Positions 1 to 5,539 are shown, counted from the stretch's first letter. The stretch is 6,825 bases of DNA from Candidatus Zipacnadia bacterium (GCA_029820915.1 JALGUI010000283.1:1-6825); one strand, 5' to 3'. Notes: generated by a model from the sequence alone, not told the origin. Numbers and translations are program-made.

Positions 1-117
1 CAGGCGCGCGTCAGCGGGGATCGCCTCCCTGCGTGCGCGGCTGGATGCCCGAGAGCACGAAGGGGCGGGCGCCTTCCCCCACCCGAGAAGATGGCAAGGC
101 TGCGGCGCGCGCCGTGA

Positions 118-924
118 CTACCGCCGCCTGCGGGGCTTGCGGTAGTAGTGGGTCAGCCCCATCGACCAGTAGTTCCGGGCGTAGTCGGAACTGTTGTCGT
201 TGAAGTAGCGCACGTACACGTTCCAGCCCTTGACCAGCTCGTAGCTGACCTGGCCGTCGAGGAGGTAGACCGCGTCCGGCTCGGCCTCCTCGCCCTCAAG
301 CGCCTCGCGCCCCTCTCTCCACATCAAGTCCGTCTTGGTGCGCAACCGCCAGCGCCCGCCCAGCCGCTGGTTGTGCGTCCAGCCGAGGTCCAGCAGCGGC
401 GACCAGGAGTCCGAGTAGCCCACATTGCGTCCGAAGCCCCCCAGCAACCGGAAGGTGCCCTCGGCGTAGTTATACTGGGCGCCGTAGCCGAGCCCGACGT
501 CCATGTCCTCGAACATGGTGTCACTGAAGAGGGTGGCCCCGACGACGTGTCGGAAGCCCTTCGTCTCCACGTCTATGCCGTCGAAGACGTAGTTCAGGTC
601 CATGTCGAAGATGTCCGTGAGTGGGTCGCTACCGTAGCGCGGATCGTCGTACGCCCGGTCGAACCTGTTGACGAGCAGACCCAAGTCGAGGTAGTCGTCG
701 CCGCGGAAGGCGTAGTGGGCGTCCGCGGTGATGTAGATGCGCAGATCGTCGTAGCTGTAGCGTTGGGTGCTGCCGCTGGTGAAGCTCAGCGACACGCGCA
801 TGTTGTCGCGGATGAAGCCCTGCTCGTCGTAGGGCTCCTCCTCGGTCTCCTCGCCCTCGGCGGCGAAGCACACTGCCTGGGCCATCAAGCCCACAATGAG
901 CGTCAGTATGGCAAGCAATCGCAC
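118..924 (-). CDS. Secreted outer-membrane beta-barrel protein (DUF481-like?), unknown function
   Basis: The predicted protein has 268 residues. I place the start at a GTG at 924: it sits 10 nt after GAGGAG on the minus strand and gives a compact signal peptide (one Arg, then hydrophobic residues about 3-18, cleavage near Ala21). An ATG at 1026 would add 34 Arg/Ala-rich residues and bury the signal sequence. An acidic stretch (residues about 23-34, Glu-rich) is followed by alternating hydrophobic/polar strands rich in Tyr, Asp and Gly, such as MRVSLSFTSGS, DLGLLVNRFD and DVGLGYGAQYNY, as in a small outer-membrane barrel. The overall pattern recalls the DUF481 family, but I am not certain of that. 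The last strand (YWSMGLTHYY) is followed by a basic tail, RKPRRRR, instead of the usual terminal aromatic residue. It lies 267 bp downstream of the membrane-protein gene on the same strand. Its ligand or role is unknown. Confidence 0.72.
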   Translation of the reverse strand: MRLLAILTLIVGLMAQAVCFAAEGEETEEEPYDEQGFIRDNMRVSLSFTSGSTQRYSYDDLRIYITADAHYAFRGDDYLDLGLLVNRFDRAYDDPRYGSDPLTDIFDMDLNYVFDGIDVETKGFRHVVGATLFSDTMFEDMDVGLGYGAQYNYAEGTFRLLGGFGRNVGYSDSWSPLLDLGWTHNQRLGGRWRLRTKTDLMWREGREALEGEEAEPDAVYLLDGQVSYELVKGWNVYVRYFNDNSSDYARNYWSMGLTHYYRKPRRRR

Positions 925-1052
925 GGTTCTCGCGCTCCTCGTGACCGGTCGGTTCACCGCGTGCAGACGAATCTGCCGCGGTGTCGCTTCTCCGCGTGAG
1001 CGGCCAGCCCTCCCCGCGACGCGCAAAGCCCGCGTCCTCGCGAGGCCCCTCG

Positions 1053-1082
1053 GGTCTCGGCGACCCTTCAGGTCTCAGCGAC
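1053..1082. repeat. Imperfect 12-bp direct repeat, 18-bp period
   Basis: GGTCTCGGCGAC (1053-1064) is repeated as GGTCTCAGCGAC (1071-1082), one mismatch in 12, at an 18-bp period. It lies in the 267-bp gap between the membrane-protein gene and the beta-barrel gene. It may be a small tandem duplication or a pair of protein-binding sites. I see no convincing promoter beside it. Confidence 0.4.
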
Positions 1083-1191
1083 GAACGCGGACCCCGGTAC
1101 CTTCCCTCATTCCCACTCTATTGACACAGCAGCCGCACCCCGGTTCCGCTCTCCTGCAGCCGAGCGCCGACGCCTCCCGGCGCGCCGGGGC

Positions 1192-1626
1192 CTACCGCAG
1201 GCGCGCGGCCATCAGCACCCACAACAGCCACGGCATGTAGAGCGAGAAGGCCAGGACCAGGGCCACGCGCGGCTGGCTGCGGAAGTGCTCCTGGAACTGC
1301 ACCTCAAGCCACTTGCCCGACGCCGGCAGCGGCGTGCTGCTCGCCAGCCACTGGACGAGCGTGAAGGGCAACAGGACGAAGACCAGGCCCCACTCCCAGA
1401 GGACGAGGTAGACCAGCGGCAGGCCCGCAGCCCCCTGGACGAGGTCGAGCAGGACGCTTTCGCCGCGCGCTCCGCCCACCATGGCCGCCACCAGTACCGC
1501 CCACGGCGGCGCCATCCACAGCGCGGCGCGCGACACCTCTCGGTAGTGCGGGAGCCTGCGCATCGGCCAGACGAGCAGGAGCACGCACAGCAGATACCAC
1601 ACGCCCAGCGCCGCACCCGACGCCAT
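1192..1626 (-). CDS. Four-helix integral membrane protein, unknown function
   Basis: The predicted protein has 144 residues and starts at an ATG at 1626. The upstream minus-strand sequence is GGAGGAGG, six bases before this ATG. The codon just before is TTG, which is a possible but less well spaced start. Four hydrophobic segments are visible: residues about 4-21, 34-52, 70-93 and 121-140. Arginines at 23, 24, 29 and 33 lie between helices 1 and 2, which suggests that loop is cytoplasmic. The protein is rich in Leu, Val and Trp and has no obvious catalytic motif or Cys/His metal site. I do not recognise the family. It begins 28 bp after the stop of the YjzC-like gene, so the two are probably co-transcribed. 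Confidence 0.7.
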   Translation of the reverse strand: MASGAALGVWYLLCVLLLVWPMRRLPHYREVSRAALWMAPPWAVLVAAMVGGARGESVLLDLVQGAAGLPLVYLVLWEWGLVFVLLPFTLVQWLASSTPLPASGKWLEVQFQEHFRSQPRVALVLAFSLYMPWLLWVLMAARLR

Positions 1627-1654
1627 CAACGCCCTCCTCCAAGCGCCGCCCGTA

Positions 1655-1840
1655 TCAGCGCCTGCCCAGCCTGGTCCGCCGGCCGACGAAGACGTACGAC
1701 TGCCCCTTGCTCGGCGTGGGCGGCAGCGGCTTGTCCTTCAGCCCGCGGCGGTAGATGCCGGTGTGGTCGCCGTCCGGCTCCACCACCTCGTAGTCGCCCG
1801 CCTGCGGCGCCCGCTGGCCTGCACGCAGCCGCTCCGCCAC
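1655..1840 (-). CDS. YjzC-family small protein
   Basis: The predicted protein has 61 residues with a GTG start at 1840, preceded by GGAGG with 7 nt spacing. The same frame stays open to 2017, but the extra residues are low-complexity Arg/Cys/Ser with no family resemblance, so I reject the longer form. The body carries the pattern I associate with YjzC-like proteins: an opening RLRAGQRAPQAGDYE (compare PGQKAP.SG.Y), then PDG.HTG, then LPPTPSKGQSYVFV. About 55-60 residues is the usual length. The family has no established function; the protein is hydrophilic, lacks a signal peptide and is presumably cytoplasmic. It lies 145 bp downstream of the fucosidase and 28 bp upstream of the membrane-protein gene, all on the minus strand. 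The family assignment rests on remembered motif similarity, not on a search. Confidence 0.68.
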   Translation of the reverse strand: MAERLRAGQRAPQAGDYEVVEPDGDHTGIYRRGLKDKPLPPTPSKGQSYVFVGRRTRLGRR

Positions 1841-1867
1841 GACCTCGCCTCCCGGTCCATCAGCTTG

Positions 1868-1887
1868 CCGCCGCGCCCACGCGGCGG
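1868..1887. repeat. GC-rich perfect hairpin upstream of the YjzC-like gene
   Basis: CCGCCGCG (1868-1875) pairs perfectly with CGCGGCGG (1880-1887) across a 4-nt loop. It lies 27 bp upstream of the YjzC-like GTG and 98 bp downstream of the fucosidase stop. There is no T-run on either side, so it is not a classical intrinsic terminator. It may stabilise an mRNA end or act as a weak attenuator between the two genes. Confidence 0.45.
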
Positions 1888-1938
1888 TCAACGACCATCG
1901 ACGACAGACGTGCGCATCGCGAAGCGAGCCAGGTCCCC

Positions 1939-1984
1939 GGCAACGTCGTTGCCCGCAACTCGAAACTCGGGACCGGGAACTCCC
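1939..1984. repeat. Short inverted repeat plus degenerate 7-nt tandem tract
   Basis: GGCAACG-T-CGTTGCC (1939-1953) is a perfect 7-bp inverted repeat with a 1-nt centre. It is followed by four degenerate heptamers at 1957, 1964, 1971 and 1978 (AACTCGA, AACTCGG, then GACCGGG, and finally AACTCCC). The tract ends just beside the fucosidase stop at 1986. Its period and degeneracy match tracts at 3196, 3395 and 4258. Confidence 0.6.
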
Positions 1985-1985
1985 G

Positions 1986-3170
1986 TCACAGCCAGCGCGA
2001 GTACGCCTCCGGCTCACCGTCCAGCTCGAGCTTCACGACCGTGGCGTACGGGTCGGCGTACGAGCGGTCGGGCAGGCCGCGTATCCACAGCCGGTCGTCT
2101 CGCTGCTCGAACTCGAGCGCCTCCCCAGTGCTCAGCAGAGACGCAGAGCGGACCGGGGTCTTCACCATGCCCACCACCATCTCCTGCCCCACCCACTTGT
2201 CGATGCACAGATACACCGAGCCGCCCTTCACCGTGGGCATGCCGAAGCAGCCCCACTCGAAGGGCCCGCGGTGCGTTCCGTAGATCGCCTCACCGTGCAG
2301 GCGCAGCCACCCGCCGATCTCGCGCAGGCGGATGATCGACTCCTCCGGGAAGCCGCCGTCGCCACGCGGGCCGACGTTGAGCAGCAGGTTGCCGCCCAGG
2401 CTGGCGATGCCCACGAGCGTGGCGATCAGGTCCTTGGTGGACTTCCAGCGGTCGTCGCCGGCGTGCCAGCCCCAGGAGCCGTTCATGGTCATGCAGGTCT
2501 CCCAGGGGCGGCCGGGCGCGGAGACGGCGACGTGCTGCTCGGGCGTGTCATGGTCCTCGGGCACCCGCGAGCGGTTGTTGATGACGATCTCGGGCTGCAG
2601 CTCGCGAGCCATCGCGTTCATTTCGTGCGCCTGCCAGCCCTCGCCGTCGTAGAGCCCACCGCCATCGTACCAGAGGATGTCGAGCTTCCCGTAGTTGCTG
2701 CACAGCTCGCGGACCTGCCCGCGGGTGTACTCCAGGAAGCGCTCGTGGCCCGCGGCGTCGCCGCGGTGGCCGCACTCATAGTCCGGGTGATGCCAGTCCT
2801 TGAGCGAGTAGTAGAAGCCGAACCTCAGACCGGCCTCGTGGCAGGCGTCGGCGAGCTCGGCCATCAGGTCGCGGCCCATGGTGGCGACCGAGTTGTAGTC
2901 GGTCAGCTCGCTGCCGAACAGGCAGAAGCCGTCGTGGTGCTTGCTGGTGCAGACGAGGTACTTCATCCCCGCATCCTGCGCCATTGCGACCCACTCGCGC
3001 GGATCGTGGCGGTCGGGGCGCCAGGCGCGCGCGAGCGGCTCGTACTCCTCGATGGGCCAGCGCTCGCGGTTCATCACCCACTCGCCGCGCGCGAGCTGGG
3101 AGTACGCGCCCCAGTGGATGAACATGCCGAACTTCGCGTCGAGCCACCACTGCAGGTGGGGGCCGGTCAT
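1986..3170 (-). CDS. Alpha-L-fucosidase, glycoside hydrolase family 29
   Basis: The predicted protein has 394 residues and hydrolyses terminal alpha-L-fucosyl linkages with retention. The start is the ATG at 3170, preceded by GGAGG with 7 nt spacing; an in-frame start at 3260 would only add translated repeat DNA. GH29 landmarks appear in order: KFGMFIHWGAYS (13-24), SKHHDGFCLF (76-85), GLRFGFYYSLKDWHHP (114-129), LDILWYDGG (163-171) with Asp168 or Asp169 in the conserved W-x-D nucleophile position, VINNR (196-200), PWETCMTMNGSWGW (222-235) and GGNLLLNVGPRGDG (259-272). The last ~110 residues would form the small beta-sandwich domain. At 394 residues it is slightly shorter than typical members (about 430-500). 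There is no signal peptide, so it is probably cytoplasmic and acts on imported oligosaccharides. It lies downstream of the sugar isomerase on the same strand. Specificity for fucose over other 6-deoxy sugars is not proven by sequence. Confidence 0.93.
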   Translation of the reverse strand: MTGPHLQWWLDAKFGMFIHWGAYSQLARGEWVMNRERWPIEEYEPLARAWRPDRHDPREWVAMAQDAGMKYLVCTSKHHDGFCLFGSELTDYNSVATMGRDLMAELADACHEAGLRFGFYYSLKDWHHPDYECGHRGDAAGHERFLEYTRGQVRELCSNYGKLDILWYDGGGLYDGEGWQAHEMNAMARELQPEIVINNRSRVPEDHDTPEQHVAVSAPGRPWETCMTMNGSWGWHAGDDRWKSTKDLIATLVGIASLGGNLLLNVGPRGDGGFPEESIIRLREIGGWLRLHGEAIYGTHRGPFEWGCFGMPTVKGGSVYLCIDKWVGQEMVVGMVKTPVRSASLLSTGEALEFEQRDDRLWIRGLPDRSYADPYATVVKLELDGEPEAYSRWL

Positions 3171-3171
3171 G

Positions 3172-3190
3172 GTCACACCTCCGGTGTGAC
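3172..3190 (-). promoter_or_regulatory. Perfect inverted repeat covering the fucosidase ribosome-binding site
   Basis: On the minus strand, GTCACACC is followed by GGA and then GGTGTGAC, an exact 8-bp inverted repeat with a 3-bp centre, ending one base before the ATG at 3170. The Shine-Dalgarno GGAGG is made of the loop plus the first two bases of the right arm. It could be a DNA operator for a dimeric repressor placed over the translation start, or an RNA hairpin that partly hides the ribosome-binding site. A 3-nt loop is tight for RNA, so a DNA operator is at least equally likely. Confidence 0.55.
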
Positions 3191-3195
3191 AGTCG

Positions 3196-3240
3196 CAAGC
3201 GGCAAGTCGCAAGTCACAAGCCAACGGCAACGACGAACGG
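3196..3240. repeat. Degenerate 7-nt tandem tract merging into 6-nt units
   Basis: CAAG recurs at 3196, 3203, 3210 and 3217, an exact 7-nt period over four units. It passes directly into AACG units at 3223, 3229 and 3236 (spacings 6 and 7). It lies immediately upstream of the fucosidase inverted repeat, in the 245-bp gap behind the isomerase gene, and has no coding potential that I credit. Confidence 0.65.
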
Positions 3241-3248
3241 CAGGGCGG

Positions 3249-3285
3249 AACAGGATACACAGGATGAACAGGATCAACGGCAATG
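3249..3285. repeat. 9-nt tandem CAGGAT tract
   Basis: CAGGAT occurs at 3251, 3260 and 3269, an exact 9-nt period with variable spacer bases. AACG at 3276 and AATG at 3282 follow at a 6-nt spacing. Similar CAGGAT-type phrases are, from memory, common between genes in several environmental bacteria. Their role is unknown. Confidence 0.6.
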
Positions 3286-3302
3286 ACGCCTGTCGTCCGG
3301 AG

Positions 3303-3322
3303 GGCGGCTCTTGACAGCCGCC
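3303..3322. repeat. REP-like GC hairpin (7-bp stem)
   Basis: GGCGGCT (3303-3309) pairs with AGCCGCC (3316-3322) across the 6-nt loop CTTGAC. It is the first of two hairpins downstream of the isomerase gene. No T-run follows, so a repetitive extragenic palindrome or an mRNA-end stabiliser fits better than an intrinsic terminator. Confidence 0.5.
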
Positions 3323-3347
3323 GTGTGTCGGGCGAACGACAACGACC

Positions 3348-3369
3348 GGGCGGGCAAGGAAGCCCGCCC
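3348..3369. repeat. REP-like GC hairpin (8-bp stem)
   Basis: GGGCGGGC (3348-3355) pairs perfectly with GCCCGCCC (3362-3369) across the 6-nt loop AAGGAA. It lies 67 bp past the isomerase stop on the minus strand and is preceded on the plus strand by two AACGAC hexamers (3335, 3341). It may mark the 3' end of the isomerase transcript. The minus-strand exit has no clear U-tract. Confidence 0.55.
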
Positions 3370-3394
3370 CTCCTTAACGGCAGCCGACGTCAGC

Positions 3395-3435
3395 CGTTGG
3401 TCGTTTGCTCGTTGCCCGCAGCTCGTTGCCCGTCG
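3395..3435. repeat. Degenerate 7-nt tandem tract at the isomerase 3' end
   Basis: CGTTG-like cores occur at 3395, 3402, 3410, 3424 and (weaker) 3431, giving spacings of 7, 8, 14 and 7 nt. The tract abuts the isomerase stop codon at 3436-3438. It belongs to the same kind of heptamer DNA seen at 1957, 3196 and 4258, with different base content. Confidence 0.5.
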
Positions 3436-4183
3436 CTAGTCGACGCCCATCGCCTTCAGGTTCTCGAAGCTGATAGCGAGGGACTCGAACGGGTCGCGCT
3501 GGCAGGTGTCCTGCTCGACGATGTAGTACTCGGCCCCGATCTCCTCGCACGCCTCCAGGATGCCCGGCCAGTCGAGGTTGCCCTCGCCGATCTCGGCGAA
3601 GAGCTGCTCGCGACCGCGCATGGCCATGTCCTTGAAGTGCACGACCGGTGCGCGGCTGCCCATCAGTCTCAGCCACGCCACGGAGCTGGCGCCGCCGTGC
3701 TGCAGCCAGTAGGTGTCGGGCTCGAACATAAAGTACTCCGGGGCGCCGTCTTCGAGGAGGATCTCCAGCGCCGTGCGGTCGCCGAACTTCTCGAGCTCGC
3801 GGCTGTGATTGTGGTAGACGAAGACGAGTCCGTGCCCGGCCATCGCCTTCGCGACCTCCGACGCCTCCGCGGCGAACGCGGACCACGTGTCAGCGCTCTC
3901 CCGCTCCTCCCTTGGCGCTCCGCCGATGCCTGCGTACGTGCAGTCGTAGAGCCGGTGCATGGCGACCACGCCCTCGAGGTCGTCACGCATGCTCTCGTAG
4001 GAGACGTGCGTGGCGCAGATGGCGACGCCGGCGTCATCGCACATGCGCTTGATGTCCTCGGGCGCGATCTCCTCGGCGTGGCCGGAGAGCTGGACCGACT
4101 TTGCGCAGCGCCTCGGCCATGTCGTCGGCGGTCTGGCAGGACTGGCGAACGGTGTACATCTGCGCGGCGATCTTTGAAGCCAT
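3436..4183 (-). CDS. Sugar phosphate isomerase/epimerase (xylose-isomerase-like TIM barrel), frameshifted
   Basis: This is a COG1082-type TIM-barrel enzyme that would interconvert or epimerise a sugar or sugar phosphate using a divalent metal. The true start is the ATG at 4183, with AGGAGG 9 nt upstream. It gives MASKIAAQMYTVRQ, the usual opening strand, and 29 good codons to Lys28-Val29. At about 4096-4099 the frame shifts; the homologous body resumes at VQLSGHAEEI (4095) and runs to the stop at 3436. Likely metal and active-site landmarks are intact: VYHNH, FEPDTYW, VVHFKD and YYIVEQD. Relatives have about seven residues (an AEIGYKG-like segment) between the Lys-Val and the next strand; here a single base remains, so about 20 nt are missing. 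Restoring them would give about 255 residues. As read, translation ends at 4034 after 49 codons. A TTG at 4191 keeps the downstream frame open, but its first ~32 residues are out of frame. Pseudogene or assembly error are both possible. It is divergent from the oxidoreductase. Confidence 0.85.
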
Positions 4184-4257
4184 GGTGGCAACCCTCCTGG
4201 GCAGTCTGCTGCGTGTCGGGCCTATTCCGTAGCGCCGGTGGAGGGACCTGCAAGGCA

Positions 4258-4309
4258 GTCGCCAGTCGTCGGTCGCCGGTCATAAGCAACGCCAACGACA
4301 ACGGTAACG
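4258..4309. repeat. 7-nt then 6-nt degenerate tandem tract in the divergent intergenic region
   Basis: GTC recurs at 4258, 4265, 4272 and 4279, exactly 7 nt apart. It is followed by AACG at 4288, 4294, 4300 and 4306, exactly 6 nt apart. The tract lies in the 264-bp region between the divergent isomerase and oxidoreductase starts, where both promoters should be. I see no convincing -35/-10 pair on either strand of this region. Confidence 0.65.
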
Positions 4310-4343
4310 ACCGGTCGCGACTCGTCTGACCGTGCCGTCTATG

Positions 4344-4364
4344 GGGCAGGCATTCCGCCTGCCC
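4344..4364. repeat. REP-like GC hairpin upstream of the oxidoreductase
   Basis: GGGCAGGC (4344-4351) pairs perfectly with GCCTGCCC (4357-4364) across the 5-nt loop ATTCC. A second, looser hairpin follows at 4370-4392 (TGGCGG with CCGCCA, 11-nt loop). The paired arrangement is like that of extragenic palindromes. It lies 84 bp before the oxidoreductase start, so it would be in the 5' leader if transcription begins upstream. Confidence 0.55.
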
Positions 4365-4433
4365 GCTGTTGGCGGCGGCAGGACCTCCGCCACCCCGCGG
4401 TGAACGCTACCGCGCCGCTCATGACGACCTGAC

Positions 4434-4450
4434 AGGAGCTGATTGCCTTG
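4434..4450 (+). promoter_or_regulatory. Ribosome-binding site supporting the TTG start of the oxidoreductase
   Basis: AGGAG at 4434-4438 is followed after 9 nt by TTG at 4448, which opens the frame of the Rossmann motif. No ATG or GTG with comparable spacing exists in that frame; the in-frame GTG at 4466 has no Shine-Dalgarno. Confidence 0.6.
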
Positions 4451-5432
4451 GCGCAAGACGGGTTCGTGAAGGCCGCACTGATCGGCTGCGGCAGGCTGGG
4501 ACGCACGCACACCGAGCAGCTCGCGCTGCTCGACAACGCCGCCATGACCGCGTTCTGCGATGTCAGCGATGACGCCGCGAGCGCGCTGTGCGAGGAGTTC
4601 GGCGGCGAGTACGCCACATCCGACGTGGAGCGCGTGTTCGGCGATGACGACATCGCGGCGGTCTACATCTGCACGCCGCACGACAGACCTGTGCATTCGC
4701 GCGGCGGAGGCGGGCAAGCACATCCTGGTCGAGAAGCCCCTGGCGCTAACCGTCGAGGACTGCCAGGCGGTGGGGCGCGCGGTCGAGCGCACCGGGGTGA
4801 AGCTCTTCACCGCCTTCAAGATGCGCTATTACGACCTGATCCTCAAGGCGCGAGAGCTTGTCCCCGAGCCGATCATGATCACGATGCAGATGATGGACTT
4901 CCCGTGGGGGCCGAGCATCTGGGCCAACGACCCGGTGATGGGCGGGGGCAACGTCATCTCCCAGGGCTGCCACTCGTGCGATATCCTGCGCTTCGTGGCG
5001 CGCGCCGACCCCATCGAGGTCTTCGCGGTCGGTGGGAACTACTACCAGCCCTCCGGCGTCGCGGACAACGTCTCTGCAACCTTCCGCTTCGAGGGCAACG
5101 TTGCGGCGAGCTGGGTGCAGGGCGATGCGGGCTGCCCGCCGTACGCGAGCAAGTTCTTCATGCAGGTCTTCGCCGAGGGCATCTCGGTCACGCTGCACAA
5201 CCGCTTCTGCACGATGATCGTGGCCGAGCGCGGCAGGGAGCCCGAGGTCTTCGAGGGCACGGAGACGGGCTTCCTGGAGGAGAACCGCGCGTTCATCGAG
5301 TGCATCATCGAGGACACGCCGCCGACCATCGACCACGTGGACGGGCTGCTGGCGACGCTGATGCCGCTGCAGGCCATCGCCTCGGCGCGCGACGGCGAGC
5401 CCAAGCCGATCAGGGCGCTGCTGGCACCGTGA
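4448..5432 (+). CDS. Gfo/Idh/MocA-family NAD(P)-dependent oxidoreductase, frameshifted
   Basis: The family oxidises sugars, polyols or sugar acids with NAD(P). The N-terminal part (4448-4684, 79 residues) holds the Rossmann motif LIGCGRLGRTH (11-21) and VYICTPHD. The rest continues one frame over from 4686: DLCIRAAEAGKHILVEKPLAL with the conserved catalytic EKP lysine, then the alpha/beta domain with GGGNVISQGCHSCDILRF, up to the TGA at 5430-5432. Relatives have about 13 residues between Thr-Pro and Ala-Gly-Lys-His, but only 10 can be read here, so about 8 nt seem lost at 4684-4686. Restored length would be about 330 residues, normal for the family. As read, the first frame stays open to 5455 and would give a 335-residue chimera without the catalytic domain. 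The start is TTG (AGGAG 9 nt upstream). It is divergent from the isomerase and convergent with the ceramidase-like gene. Its substrate cannot be predicted. Confidence 0.87.
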
Positions 5433-5443
5433 ACCGGCGGCCG

Positions 5444-5461
5444 GCGCCCGAGTAGGGGCGC
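5444..5461. terminator. Possible GC hairpin between convergent genes
   Basis: GCGCCC (5444-5449) pairs with GGGCGC (5456-5461) across a 6-nt loop, 11 bp after the oxidoreductase stop, in the 107-bp gap between convergent genes. The position suits transcription termination, but there is no T-tract, so the call is weak. Confidence 0.3.
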
Positions 5462-5539
5462 GGCTAACCGAAGTACACTGCCGTCAAGGCGTGGACCACG
5501 GACAGCCAAGCGATGGCGAGCAGCCCCGACCACACGCTG

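Noticed and set aside
1..117. End of a gene running in from the left edge
   Set aside because: Short open stretches exist in two plus-strand frames (stops near 117 and 143), but they are Arg/Ala/Pro-rich without motifs. The 12-bp palindrome at 103-114 next to the beta-barrel stop has no loop or T-run.
148..999. Long plus-strand open frame opposite the beta-barrel gene
   Set aside because: It is Val/Ala/Arg-rich, lacks recognisable motifs, and mirrors a minus-strand gene with a signal peptide and barrel pattern; high GC keeps antisense frames open.
1121..1126. TTGACA as a -35 promoter box
   Set aside because: No -10-like hexamer lies 16-18 bp downstream, and it points to the plus strand, where no gene follows.
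1285..2283. Plus-strand open frame of 332 residues
   Set aside because: It is Arg/Pro/Ser-rich low complexity running across three minus-strand genes and the gap between them.
2271..3314. Plus-strand open frame opposite the fucosidase
   Set aside because: The minus strand carries an unmistakable GH29 protein; the plus frame continues through repeat DNA and has no motifs.
3312..3316. TTGACA-like sequence as a -35 box in the gap after the isomerase
   Set aside because: It is the loop of a perfect GC hairpin and has no partner -10 element.
3191..3435. Possible CRISPR array or tRNA in the repeat-rich gap
   Set aside because: The periods are only 6, 7 and 9 nt with no conserved 24-37 nt repeat or spacers, and no cloverleaf with an anticodon arm is visible.
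3283..4329. Plus-strand open frame opposite the isomerase
   Set aside because: It starts and ends in repeat tracts and mirrors the TIM-barrel gene.
4685..4685. Programmed frameshift in the oxidoreductase
   Set aside because: There is no slippery heptamer, and residues are missing from a conserved loop, which a ribosomal shift would not explain.
4280..4819. Minus-strand open frame across the divergent region and the oxidoreductase N-terminus
   Set aside because: It is antisense to a clear Rossmann motif, reads through hairpins and repeats, and has no family resemblance.
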